Positions 23,001-35,600 of a DNA stretch of 64,000 bases are shown here, piece by piece. How positions within the stretch are numbered: the stretch's first letter is position 1; each line of letters begins with the position of its first letter. Made by a program: the position numbers and the translations under genes. The stretch spans positions 2,501,063 to 2,565,062 of the forward strand of contig KL647300.1 in NCBI GenBank assembly GCA_000727475.1, in the 5' to 3' direction. The stretch is from Sarcocystis neurona (lineage: Eukaryota; Apicomplexa; Conoidasida; Eucoccidiorida; Sarcocystidae). The notes beneath the pieces were generated by a model that had not been told where the DNA came from, searched no databases, and saw only the letters and a list, made by a program, of their open reading frames with translations.

Positions 23001-26000
23001 GGTATGCGCCTGAGAACGGCACTGTGCAAGTACCAGACCACGCTGGTGAAGGAGTAGGAGGAACATGCAACCGAACCAGACTGAAGGGCGGACTGCCACA
23101 GAGAGAACACGAGGTACCTTTTAAAAACGAAGATATGCCTGCGCAGAGGCGACGCAGAAAAGGAAGGGACGAAGCCGAAGACATATACCGGAGAGAGGAC
23201 AGAGCGACGCAGACATAGGAGATTAAGAAGCCGGGAACGAAGAATGCGACTCAGCCGCAGAGATACGAGGAAACCGAAGAAAAGTATGTAACAGAACGGC
23301 TGCCCTCGCAGAGAAACGAGCTGGCCAGCCACACGACTGCGAGTGGTGTAGCCTAAGAAGGGAGAGGTAGAGGCACAGAAAGAAGTACCCCATATCAGAG
23401 CCGCTTTTAATGACGAGGAGAGGCCTACGCACCAGAACGCAGAAAAATTGCGTCTACACACTGAGGAGAGCAAGAGAAGATAGGGGGGACAGACAAATGG
23501 ACCGCGGAGAGACGAACGCGTGCGGTCGAAGGGCGCGCCGAAGGAGGTCATTACCAGTTCCCCAAAGTTAAAAATATCCGGTGCCACAAGTGCCGCAATT
23601 GCCACTTCATACGCCAGGCCGACGCGCTCGTTCTCAGGAATGCTTGCTGCATCACGGAAGAAGAAGAAGAAGCAGCACTAGCAGCATGCCGGCGGCACCG
23701 CATCTGTTGCAGTTGCGAGAGCAGCAGCAGGCAGGGAGGCGACGGGCATCACCAGCAGCAGGGGCGGACACACGTGGACTCCACGCAGCAAAACGCCGTC
23801 AAAACAGCAGCGAGCCTTACATATACAGCACTTCACCTATGGGTCTACACGCACATATAACACGTACACACATACGCGTCTACATATGTGCGCATATACA
23901 CATATATATATTTATATATGTCCCCCTGTGTACCTGTGTCCATCCGTCTCTTCAGATATTCGTACGTGTATACAGATTCGATACTCTGCCACACCAGAAC
24001 AACACAGGCGTATACCTGCTGAGACGCCGCAGTCATCCCCGTGCACACGGCTGGCCGTCTCCGCCGCATGCATATCTGGACATACTTATGCAACCGGTGT
24101 ACAAATTTTGACTGGGGATGACGTCTACGCACACATGCAGCCGCGAAGAATTCTATGTATATATGTATGTATACACATTTGTACATATATGCAGACCGGT
24201 GGGGCTGGCTTTCTGTCTATGTACAAACAGCTACCATGTGCAGTCTATCTATCTGCCAGGTACCCTTACAATTCTGCGTAGGTGCATAGCTATACCCTCT
24301 GGCTAGATATACATATACGTACGTACTTGCACACAGTGTAGCACACACGTATACGTATATACACACATACATATATGTTAGTACAAATCAAAGAGAAAAA
24401 GGAGAGAGACAAGTAAGGCATATACATATATATAATGTACGTTAGGACAAGGCCAGAAAAAAGTATATTACCCGCGGGTGTATAAGCGAGAAACATCATC
24501 GCCTGGTGGTAGAAGTCCGCGTGCTTGTCCTGCGCCTGCAGCACACACAGAGAACAGCAGTACATGAAGCAGCAGCTAGTAGACCCACGCGAGCAGCAGC
24601 AGTAGCACACGAGGCAGCAGCGGGACCTGACGCAGCCGCTGCCGTAACGGCCGCGCCTCGCACGGACGCTCAAATACACAAGTGCAGCAGCAGCTCACGC
24701 ACCAGCAGAAGCACCCACAACAGACGGAGCAGCAGCGAGAGGCAGCGCCGCCTGCGTAGCAGCTCTATGAACAACTGTTAGCCTTTTCTCCACGAGCAAA
24801 TAAAGCGAGAAGCCTAGCAGCAGCAGCAGCACCAGCAGCTGCAACGGGAACAAAAGGAGTCAGCCGCCGCGAGTGATCCACGTACAGCATACTTGCAACA
24901 GTTGGTGGCAACAAAGACCGCCCTCGTATACGCATGCACATACATACATACATGATATTAGGCGCACATGCAAAAGTACTTCCACAGATACCTGTATGTA
25001 CACATATTAAAAAAGAGCCCCAACAGTCTAGGTGTATACACAAGCGTGTATATATATATATATATCTGTAGAGGGTGGACGCCCGTGTGTGCGACACCAC
25101 ATTGACGTGTACTGCTGCGTACATATATCTATGCACATCCGTGTTGCAGACCCGCCTTCACACATAGCTCCGGAGAAAGGCTGATGTCTTCGGGTACGCA
25201 GGTGCATACGAAGACAGGTGAACGTTATCAAGCGGCGGCCACATACCCACGTGTACCAGCCCTATCACACACATACTCCTTCAGGTGTATATACACCTAC
25301 GTACACGCATACGATAGTGACGAAAAGACAGTTGTGTACGAGTGTAACAAGTGCTCAGACGCACTCCCTAGCGGTATACATTTATTCACCATTTTACTTC
25401 TACCGTAAGGCCTAGGTCTCTTGCGGAGTGCAGAATATCTCTGCCGTTTGCTGCAGCAACGCACGGGTGGTGCCCCTGCTGTTACAAAAGCGTTCCAGTT
25501 CTGCTGCTGCTGTTTGTACTGCAACAGCGTTGTTGGTTCTGCTGGTGGTGCTTCTGCTACTTTGCTGCTGTATGGGCCGGTCCTACTTCTGCTATATTGC
25601 TGCTGACGTGTGGGTGCTGCTGGTGTTGCAGCGGGGGCTGCTCCCGTTCGGTGTTTCTTTGCGTACCTTGGCAAGCGTCGCAGCTGCTCGGTGAAAGGCC
25701 GCTTGTGCAATAGGACTGACGCCCATGGTGACTGCAAGTTTTTTTTTCAGTTCTTCAAGAATCTCTTCGCTTTCTGTTAATCGATCGTAGCGAGAAAGGT
25801 GGTAACTTTCGCACGACTCGAACAGCAGCTCTGCTTCCAGCGCAGCCGCAGCGCCTGCGAGAGAAGACGCGGAAGAAGACGCAGGAGCAGTTCCCCCACT
25901 GCTGCGGCTGCTGCTCTCTCCCGCTGCTGCTCCTCCTCCTCCTCCTCGACCAGTAGAACTACCGCTACCAGCAGCAGAACTGTCGCCACCCCCTCGCGAA

Positions 26001-28150
26001 GACATGCTGCTGGTGCTGCTGCTGCTATCGCTGCGGTGCTGCTGCTGCTGCCGGCCTTCACCGCCACCCAAGCGCAACCGGTGCTCGCCCAAGAACACTA
26101 ACGCATCAACCGGTTCTGCACGCACAGACGGACAAACAGAAAGAGGAACCTTCCATGAAGCAGACAGAAGAGGCCAAATACGTGAGACAAGAAAAAACGC
26201 AGGGCAGGCGTGGGAGGCAAAAGAAGAAAGCCGCGTGCATCAGCAGCATCACGTGCAGCAGTACCGAGTGACGAGCTGCAGCCGGTCCAGCAAGCACATG
26301 CGTGAAGAAACGGGAAGGGAAATCAGACACAACGAAGCTGCAACAACCAGCCGCATCTACTATACAGAAGAAGAGCAGCAGCTGCGAGGCAGCCACATGC
26401 CGGCGGCACGAGCAGCAGCTGCAGCAGCAGACGGTGCATTCCCCAGGACGCTGAAGCAAAGCCACCCCTCAGCGCAGACACGCAGCAGCAACAAGAGCCG
26501 ATCGTCTGCAGCAGCCGCACCAGCCCCCCCACACGAGCCCTGTCGCAGCAACACAGCAGGCGCGGGGAGTGAAACAGCACTTCACACGCATGCAGCGCGC
26601 CGAAAGACGCAGCACTGGCGTGTGTGTGCGCGGGTGTGGTATAGGAAGACTCACCAAGATCTTCGCAGACAGCTGCAAGAAGGCGAAGGAAAGCGGAAAG
26701 GTCAAGCTTGGCTCGTAGCGGTGCAATGACGCGGTGAAAGAACGTGACTCGCTCGAAAGGATAGAAGGTGGGATACCCCGCGGGGAAAGGAGGAAAGGAA
26801 AGCGCAGCAGCAGCAGCCAGCGGCCCTGCGCCTCCCTGTCCGCCTCGGTCGCCTCCCGTCGTGCTGCTGCTCCCCAGCAGTGCCAGCGGCGCCAGGTACA
26901 ACATAGACGAGAGCGTAAACTCGTGGAACAGGCTGCAGCAGCGCACACGTTATTACAAATATTACGTGTATTCAGAGAGAGAGACACACACAGAGAAGCT
27001 TGAGATAAACACCACCGGCACGTACAAAACACACACAGACACACACACGTCTTCGCTGCGGACATGCAGGGAAGAAGGCACGCATACACAGGCATCTACG
27101 GGCGCGAAGATAATACGCGAAGCAGCAAAACCATACAACAGTCGCAGACAAAAAACGAATGCAGCAGCAATGCGACTGTGTGTCTACTCATGCGACTCTC
27201 GTGTATACTTATGCAGCGGACGTATACAACCCGAAGTGGTCGTCTCGCTACATAACCTTGCCCCACCTACTCGTTCCTCGTGACAGCAAAGACCAACACC
27301 TCCATGCCCCCCTCATTATACACATATGTCTACGCATACGCACACGTGTACACATTCGTACACGGCGCTACACACTGACACACGTACACACCAGGGCATG
27401 CACTTGCCTACTTGCATGTCGCTCTCAGTATCGCGCTCTTCTCCTTCTTCTGTTGACACGTCTATGTCCTGGGTACGCGTATCTGTACATATATTTCCCG
27501 CCGCGTCTATACGCTGTACATCTAGATACAAGTGTATATACGTATGTACATATATATATACACGTGTAGACACACACACGTATATATTTAAATACACGTA
27601 TAGGAATTGTCAAGTTTGTGGGGTGGGGGGAGAGGAAGAGAAAAGAATCTCTAACCGCCTCTCCAGGAGACGCTGTCCCTTGTAAGGTAACATACACACA
27701 CATACATGTGTAGACACAACAGTACATGCTTATATATATATGTGTATGTGAACTTCTTTGATGGGGGGGGGGGGAGGGAAAAGAAGAGAAATCTAACCGT
27801 TTTTCTAGAAGACGCTGCATGTGCTCGAGAAGCTGAGTACACTCGGGATGCTTTTCCTTATGCTGTTGCAGCAGCGCAACATCGGGCGTGGAGGGGGGCT
27901 TATGCTGCAGCAGCAGGCGCAGGCCTTCGCTCGCTTTCTCCTTCAGAGCCTCGCGTTCGTCCTTCTCCGGCTCTGCAGCTCCATTTGTCGTGGCTCCTGT
28001 GTTGGCTGCTGCTGCTGCATTAGTCGCGGCAGAAGAGGCGCCATTGTTGCTGCTGCTGCTGCTGTTGCTGCCTCTTTCCTCTACCCGCGCAGCAGCGTTG
28101 CTGCCACTGCTGCTGCCTTCGGCAGAAGAGTCGTCTCTGTTGTTCTCCAT
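20066..28150 (-). CDS. RPN9: 26S proteasome lid subunit RPN9/PSMD13, eight exons
   Basis: Non-ATPase PCI-domain subunit of the 19S regulatory particle lid, a scaffold for lid assembly. Model: complement(join(20066..20165, 21145..21563, 22188..22328, 23555..23646, 24472..24535, 25667..26115, 26655..26932, 27798..28150)), 631 codons plus stop, phases consistent throughout. Segments recalled from animal PSMD13 align in order: LFHEFTLSSMLYL with LWHQLTL; FFHRVIAPL with the EFEHRVNPL region; DALVFLGEHR with VALTFLEKTRE; KHADFYHQAMMFL with NHASYYKDALRFL; APDIFNFGEL with the VFNFGELL helix; RWLYDLVEAF with QWLIDTLYAF; the winged-helix DEVELLVMSAMSK; and WVRPALLLD plus the LQDRLLRW C-terminal helix. 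It is longer than the usual 380-400 residues because of an added N-terminus and three Ser/Gly/Gln/Ala-rich insertions in loops. The start ATG at 28150 follows an A-rich context. Confidence 0.94.
27651..27817 (-). repeat. Duplicated 3' end of RPN9 exon 1 inside intron 1
   Basis: The last coding bases of exon 1 with its donor (27793-27817) recur 142 bp further into intron 1 (27651-27675), 20 of 25 positions identical. On the minus strand the copy reads QRLLERR where exon 1 reads QRLLEKR, each followed by GTTAGA. Both copies are followed, downstream on the minus strand, by a pyrimidine-rich stretch, which includes a C12 run at 27763-27774 for the exon-proximal copy. Confidence 0.7.
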
Positions 28151-31100
28151 TTTCCCTCCTGTGAATCAGCAGCTGCGTTGTCAACTTGACGAGGTGGCGC
28201 GTCTGAGACGGCCCCACAACACCACACACCAGCAGCAGCAGCCGGATGTTGGACTGCCGCATGCACGCCAGAAGCAGTTGCACCAGCAGACGAACTTTTT
28301 GCCGCCCCTGCAGCAGCAGAGGCAACTACTACTGTACGCGCAAGCGCGCCTCGCGGCAGCAGTTCCTCTTGTGACGCACATGTATAGCACACACCTGCAG
28401 CCCAGCAGCAGGAAGAGCGGCTTCGGACGCGCCAACTGAGGCAGCAGGGGCAGCAGCAGCGGCAGACACGCAGACGCAGCAGTGGTCGGAGTTGCGTAAG
28501 TCCGCCGATGAACAACAGCAGAGGCACAACAGCAGGGGCACAACAGCTGGGGCACAACAGCACGGGCCACATACCAGACGCGACCGCAGCAGCAGTGCGA
28601 AAGCGCTACATCCACGTGCAGCACCTACAGCAGCAGCGACGCAGGACCGGCAATCGCCACCAGCAGCAACTCCCGCAGCCGTGCAGAGACAGCAGCGACA
28701 CCAGCACCAGCATCAACGATTCGCAGTGACCCGCTTGCACACACAGGCAGCCGCAGCAGCAGCACCGTCTGCGACCGCATGCAAGTCCTGCAACGGCAGC
28801 GGCCGAATCGAGGCAGCAACCACAGCAGTCCCGCGGCTGACGCAGCGCATACAGGAGCAGCGCAGCTGCACCGGCAGGCGCTGACGCTACGCGATGCAAA
28901 GGAGTCCGCAGCAGCAGCGGAGGAGGAAGAAGCGGCATCGACGATACCCGCAGCAGAAACAGCAGTAAAAAGGCAGCCGCGGCAGCAGAAAAGCATCACA
29001 GGCAATTCAATCTGACAAACGTCGACAGTGAAGAAGCCGCTAACTCCGCTTTTCATCTCCCCGCCTACTTGTAGAGCTGCTACAACGTGCACATTCATGT
29101 ACTCTACGAAGTTGCTACATACATTATAGAGACAGCTACGTGTATACCTGTAGACACTACGACGCGCGTGTATGGGGATATCCCTCTTTACAGGGAAAAG
29201 AGATGCTACGTTAGTCTGCATACACGTACACATATATGGGCGCGTACCCACGCTAGACCTCTCACGCCTGGCCCCACTTAAAGGCGTGAATAGCGCGTTT
29301 GTGTGGGCCGCAAGCGTAGAAGAGCCTCCACGCACATACGCCTCCTCTATGAATCTAGACACACACACACACACACACAGATCCACAAGGAGAGAACACC
29401 CCATACACGTGCTGCAAGTCCATGTGTCTACATAAAGGCTACCCAGTCCGTGTGTCTACATAAAGGCTACCCTGTGCACGAGAATATCCTTGTGTCTCTA
29501 CGCATGTTCGCATAAAAGAATCGACACGGCCACGCAGAGATATATATGTATACATGTGTATGCGTGTTCCCAACATGGCAATATATATATATATGTATTA
29601 CGATATACGCCAGCCTACAGCTGTCGACGTCGTGTCCCTTTGTCTACACACGTTATACGCAGGTACTTCCATATATATATTCGTGTAGTCGCCTTTACAT
29701 GTGTGTGCTTCTTCGCGGACAGCGACAGCTGTATGTGCAGATTCATACCCCGCACAGGCATATACGTATCTGTGCGCGCGCGTGTTTAGAAGGCACATAC
29801 GTGTATACATACGAATCGGCGGGCCTGTGTGTCTGTCCTTCTCCACAGAGAGACGTATAGGTACGGATGCGCCTGTAACATACGCAGAACATACAAACAA
29901 ACGTCACTAGGAGGCCCACCACCTTCCGGCGTCGTCTTGACTCTCCGTGCTTGGCCAGATGCACGTACACATATTATGTAGACATGCAGGGGTCGACGAG
30001 GAATACGCGCGCCCACAGGCAGCGAGCCGTCACAGGGTTGGCCAGCCGACCTCGGGGAAATGCAGGTAGCGAGGACGCAGAGAGAGCTTCAGTAAAATGC
30101 GAGTGCAGCGGGCGGCTCACGAAAGAGGAGGATCAAACGCCGAGATTTACGCGTTGACTCGGTGAGACAGACGTGTGCACAGCTCTCCGTATATGTATGT
30201 GGGTGGCGTGACCCCCTTGCGCAGACACGTGTCGCTTCACATGGGTGTGTGACCACGGCATATTCCTTGTGTGTGTGCGTGTGTGTATTTATTATATATG
30301 GAGGAGAACGAATAGCGTCGTAGGCTATGATCAGGAGGAAGGGACGTCGAGAAATGCCGACAGGGGGAAGGAGGACACCGCGTGCAGCATCACGTGGAGC
30401 GCCTGTTGCACGTGCAGCGGCGCAGCATCCACTGCATCGCACAGCGTGCTGCGGGACGAAGCAGCAGCAGCAGTCCGTGAGAGGCGTGTGCAGCAGGCGG
30501 CCCAGAAGAAGTCCCGCAGCGGCAGCAGAGCAGCGGTATTGCAACGTCAGAGTACCATCAGCGATAGCAACAGCAGCGGAGTAGGAGGAGCTGCCAAAAG
30601 AGCAGTGGCAGCCGCTGCTGCAGGAGCAGCTGCAGCCGCCCACGTAGCAGCAGCAGCACGCCAAAGAAGTACCTGCTGTAAAACCGGCAGCGGGACCAGC
30701 TGGAGGAGCAGTAGACAAGCCGCCTCGCGGTGAGACTGCTCGAAGGCTCGATCATCCACCACGTCGTGTCTCTCTGTTCTGTTGAGATCGTGCAAGGCTC
30801 ATGGAAGTTGCCGCAGGAGCTTTGGCACCGCGGGCTGCAGCAGCCCAGACGCGCGGCAGGAGACGGCTTCCCACAAATCGGCAGCCGTCTTCGGGACGCT
30901 ACGGACTGATCGAGAGTTGTTGCTGCTGTGTTTGTTACTGTTGCTGTTGCACTGGGATGGAGCGGTTGTTTAGCACCAGCGGCGGGGCAACGAGAGCAAC
31001 AAACGTCCACTCGGGGCAGTGGCGGCAGCAACAGGAGAAAAAGAACGGAGGATCCCCCTTTTGCCAGTTTTTTCTCACGGTCAAAACGGCGGCAGGAAAC

Positions 31101-32250
31101 ACAGCAGCTGAGGAGCAGGAAAGGCAGCATGTGTTGTCCGCTTGCCGTACGCAGTCGCGGCCAGAGAGCAGGTGCTGTTGGAAGAATGGGGCGGCACACG
31201 CTGCGGCGAAGAGGTGGCTAAAAGTCATACGCACATACTGGCTGTAGATGCAGGTCTACGGGGATCTACAAAGAACGAAAGAGTTCATCACGCGCGTATG
31301 TATTCAGTCACGGAAGGACGAAGAAAACGGTGGCGCGATGGCCATGCAGTGCGGTGGCCTTCTCCCTCCTCCCTCCTCCGTAGGAAGTGCAGCACGCCCT
31401 GCTGCAGGAGGGAGAACACTTTGGAGCCGAACAAACGGCACAGGCAGCAGCAGCACACCAACAAGCAACGAGACAGCGCGACAAAAAAGCAACTGGCGTG
31501 TGAGAGAGCGCCTGATACAGGCGGCCACCGCTTTACAGGGAACAAGAAGCTCTGCGCCGTCGCGGGGATCAGCGGGCTGCCGCACCCGTAGCAGCACGGA
31601 TGATGACACTGCAGCAGCAGCGGCAGCAACAGCAGCAGCAGTTTCAGCGGACAACCAACGCGTGAAGCTGCAGCAGCAACAGAGCAGCTAGTGGCGTACC
31701 GGCTGCTGCTGTTGCTGCTGCTGCAGTAACGACAGCAGCTGAGGAGGAGCACCAGCCGCCACAGAGAACGAGCATCAAGCAACCAAATTGCGGCAGTAGA
31801 TCGGCTTCGTAGCAGCAGCAGGGACCTCCTGTTTGGCGTGGGTGGCAGCAGTAGTAGAACACCCTGCACCCCCACTACTGCCAGCAGACTGTACCTACGC
31901 GGCGGCATCAGGAGTTGCCGGCTCACGCACAGGACATTGCCAGCAGCGCAAGAACAACCGCAGAAGTAATAACACACGACAACTGTGTTTTCTTGGCCTT
32001 TGCACAGCGTGAGAACGATATTTTTCCGCTTACGTTGCGAAATGGTGGCAGAGAGGGTTCCACCGGCACCAGAAGACGCTCTTTGTTATATCCGGAGGGT
32101 GCAGTAGATGTTGCTCCCGCTAGATTCTTGTCTCCACATGAACAGCGAAGGCGTGTAATGAGAGGAGGACTTGACGAGAGCTTTTGCTACTACGGAAGGA
32201 ACTCCAGTACTGTTCACGTATTGTAGGCACGCACTGTCAGATGTCTACGC
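28151..32250. other. CAG-rich low-complexity region upstream of RPN9, coding status unresolved
   Basis: Plus-strand CAG/GCA triplets dominate 28170-29000, 30360-30730 and 31400-31880. Between them, 29080-30300 is microsatellite spacer with an (AC)n tract at about 29361-29382. Several plus-strand frames look protein-like: Gln/Leu-rich with QLDEVARLRR at about 28166-28439, ending near a good donor GTAAGT at 28496; and a short Ala/Pro/Lys segment at about 30651-30730 between an AG and the donor GTGAGA. No start codon, conserved domain or consistent chain of exons emerges. It may instead be the 5' flank or 5' UTR of RPN9, where CTG polarity would be expected on the minus strand. Confidence 0.4.
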
Positions 32251-32370
32251 CCACGCAGCTGCTTAAAGATGTGTATACGCTGGCTCCACGTGAACAAGTA
32301 AATACATACGTAGATATTCATAGCTTCCCCGTGTACCGTACAAACACATTTGGTGGGCTGTGTCATACAT

Positions 32371-32660
32371 GACAGGTTAGCGTACGTTCACACTCGAACA
32401 TATGCATATATATGTATATTACAAGCGTATGCACAAGTATGACAGGTATGCGTACGTTCACACTCGAACATATGTATATATATGCATATTACAACCGTAC
32501 GCACACGTGTGACAGGTATGCGTACGTACACGCTCGAACATAGGTATGTATATATATATATATATACATATATACATGTATGTGTATGCACACAGATGAC
32601 AGGTATACGTACGTACACGCTCGAACATATATGCATATATATATATATATGCATGTACAC
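32371..32660. repeat. Four diverged tandem copies of a roughly 70-bp unit
   Basis: A conserved core, GACAGGTatgCGTACGT followed by CACrCTCGAACATA, starts at 32371, 32441, 32511 and 32598 (spacing 70, 70 and 87). The copies are separated by TATA/GCATA microsatellite. Each core contains the palindrome CGTACG. No coding function is evident. Confidence 0.8.
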
Positions 32661-35600
32661 AGTACATGTGTACGCACGCATCTGTAGCATATTTACACGC
32701 TCTGTGCTCTCTGAATAGTGACACGTACAAGTATCTCCCTGAAGCGCTATTTTAATGCGAGCACATCTAGCCTTGTGTGTCTATAAGTCATATGGTAGGA
32801 GCCTACACGTAGATATATGTAAGTGTACGTGTATAAATATGTCGTTCTGCATCATTAACCTCAGGAACGTTCTCACGTGTAGTACGGAAGCACGAACGGA
32901 CCCACAAGTTGATTGTGAAAAGCCTACGCGTCCACCTGTATATTCGCTCGCTGACGTGTTGTCTTTTGTATTTAAAGCTCCTGCTTTTCCCAAACTCCCG
33001 GCTAGCCATATTTAGATACCTCTGTCATGCGCACATACACGTAGACGTACGTAGCTGTGGGAGTATTTAAGTCCTATATTGCTAGGGGGGAACAATTTCG
33101 ACAATGTGCGCAGTGTCCACGTCTTTGCCAGCCCGTACACGTGGAAGGATGCCTGTCTGTATGTAGCGACATGTATCAAATCATACGTTCTCCTCTCCGT
33201 ACAGCCTGCTGTGTCCCTGTCTACTACTGTAAGGAGCACGCTGGAATCTATTTGCACCTGCACACAACTCCTCCGCCCCTCTCTACACGCGCAAATATTT
33301 GTTTATTTCCACTAGTAGACAATCAAACACGTAGAAGGGCTCTTGGCGACAGCAAATACGACTTTCTTATCCCTCTTGGGCATATCGTTCGTGTTTCGTA
33401 TTATGTGCCGTCAGATATGTGTACAAATGTATACGTGTGTAAACGTGCACGTAAAGGTGCTTCACTGCGTTCTCACAGAGACAAAGAGCATGATGTGTGA
33501 AGGGCAAGACATGTATTCGTTGCTGGTCGCTTGTTTCCCTTTCGACATACCATAGGGTCTGTGCAGCTACAATGAAGGTCAAAGAAGGGATGACGAGAAG
33601 CTAGAAGGGTAACAGTAAAATCATCTTCGACAGTGCTTTTTCCATTTTTTAGAAGCGCACTTCTGTGTAAAGTCCTGGTATTATTCAGTACCGCCTAACT
33701 TATGTGTGTCCGTATGTACGCACGTTGCGACCTTAACCTTTCAACCATTCAAATATATGTATGTATGTATGTATATATAGATATATATATATATGTCACA
33801 CGTGCGTTGTAATCCTGACTGGCAAACATTATACGTGTGTATGTGTGACTACCACATTCTTGTTGCGTAATCTGAATGATCTGTTGACTAACGCAGAAAC
33901 TCGTATGGATGCAAATGAGTGACTGTTGTCTACTACGCATGTAACTTACTGCTCGTGTGGTCTGTTTCACGTGGAAGTGAACAAGCGTAGCCGTGTACGT
34001 GCGTCTACATGTGTTTATGTTTGTTTTCAGTACTGTTGACGGATCGCGTAGTACACTGTGTGAGGCTTGCTCGCGTTACTGTAGAAATAGGTATATTCGA
34101 CATGTTAACGTGACTTTATCGTTTCGGTTTGTCCAGCTACTTCGTCTCCTGAGTGATGTGCAATCAAGCGCATGTATGTCTATATGGTGTCCTCATGTAC
34201 TTTGCCCGTGGGAGAGATCTTGCTCCTCTGTTTGCTGGAGATCTGCGCATTCTCTACGTAGAGACAGCTTCGCGATCTGTAGTGGGTGAGAGTGTAACGC
34301 ACGCAGGTAGAACCCATCCAAAAGATAGGCTGTCTGGTATCAGCAGTTTTTTTCGATCTGGAGGGTGGCCGAACCACGACGTATGAAGTCTCGAATAAGT
34401 GTCTGTCCTGGTAGTGCTACAGCGTACATTTCTTCTAGATGCATTCACGTGTACTATACACTACATTCGTACCGTCAATGCGGCCGCCGTGGAGGCTGAC
34501 AACGCGTACACGTGCCGTCGCCAAATGATTGGCGAGTGACGCACACACATTTACAACAGTGTTCCCACACTGCGGGCAACTGTAACGAAAAATGTACATA
34601 CAGACGGGGATATATAATTGCATGAACACACGTGTATATATATATATATATATGCATAGGTATGGTGCGGACTTATGACTCTATCTCTTCTGAGGCTCCA
34701 ACGTAGGATTTCTATGAATATGCGTGCTTGTGCGGAGGGGCGCAAAATGCTCTTGTCTCCCGCTATGTAGCTCTAGTTTTTTATATAGGCACATGCGTCC
34801 GGCCAAGAAGGCACACGTAGATGATAGATTGTGATGCATGTCTATCGCCCGTCTTCCTGTGTCAAAGAAGTCTTTGAAAGTAGCGACTCAGATGCATACG
34901 CATTTATAGAGGTAAATACGTATCTCCATCGTCAGGATATACACGTGTGTGTTCTATCAGGACAAACGCATGCGTCGAAACCGCGAGCCTTACTGCTACT
35001 CTCTGGAATAATACCTTCTTATGTATCAATGAAGCAAATGCAAGAACACTTGTATTGATACGTAAGCATACAAGGGTATGACCAAAACTCAATCGTACAC
35101 CCGCAACCATACAGACGTCCCCGTGTGACGCGTACGGGAATGTGTAGAGCAGCAGCAAGTGCGTAGTGCGTACAACGCTACAAAAGTACATACAAAACGA
35201 ACTATGTGCCAACGTGGGCGTGTATATACATGTATTGACACAGGCAGAGGTACACCAACGTATTAGTAGGCAGCTGGTGATCTTCACAGAAGCATCTACG
35301 TCCTCTGGCGAAGACATTCTCAACATACGGAGGCACCGTGACGTACAGAGTCGAAATAGCCACGAAACGTCTTCGCAGCCTGCTGAGTGTAGCACGTACG
35401 TGTGACGCGAAGAACGACAATGCTTTACTTTTATCCACAGCCTTTTCCTTCCTCTCTCTGCTCAAAAGCGGCAAAACCTCTCTACATATATATATAGACA
35501 TGCTGACGTGTACATGCGTACACGGCTATTTGTGTACACACAGGCATGCATACGCTCAAATACATAAACATGCAATGCCAGGTGTATACATATACGTGTA

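Noticed and set aside
28779..28812. CKSCNGSG motif on the plus strand, resembling a DnaJ zinc-finger repeat
   Set aside because: A single copy inside CAG low-complexity DNA, with no neighbouring repeats, J domain or C-terminal domain; coincidence of composition.
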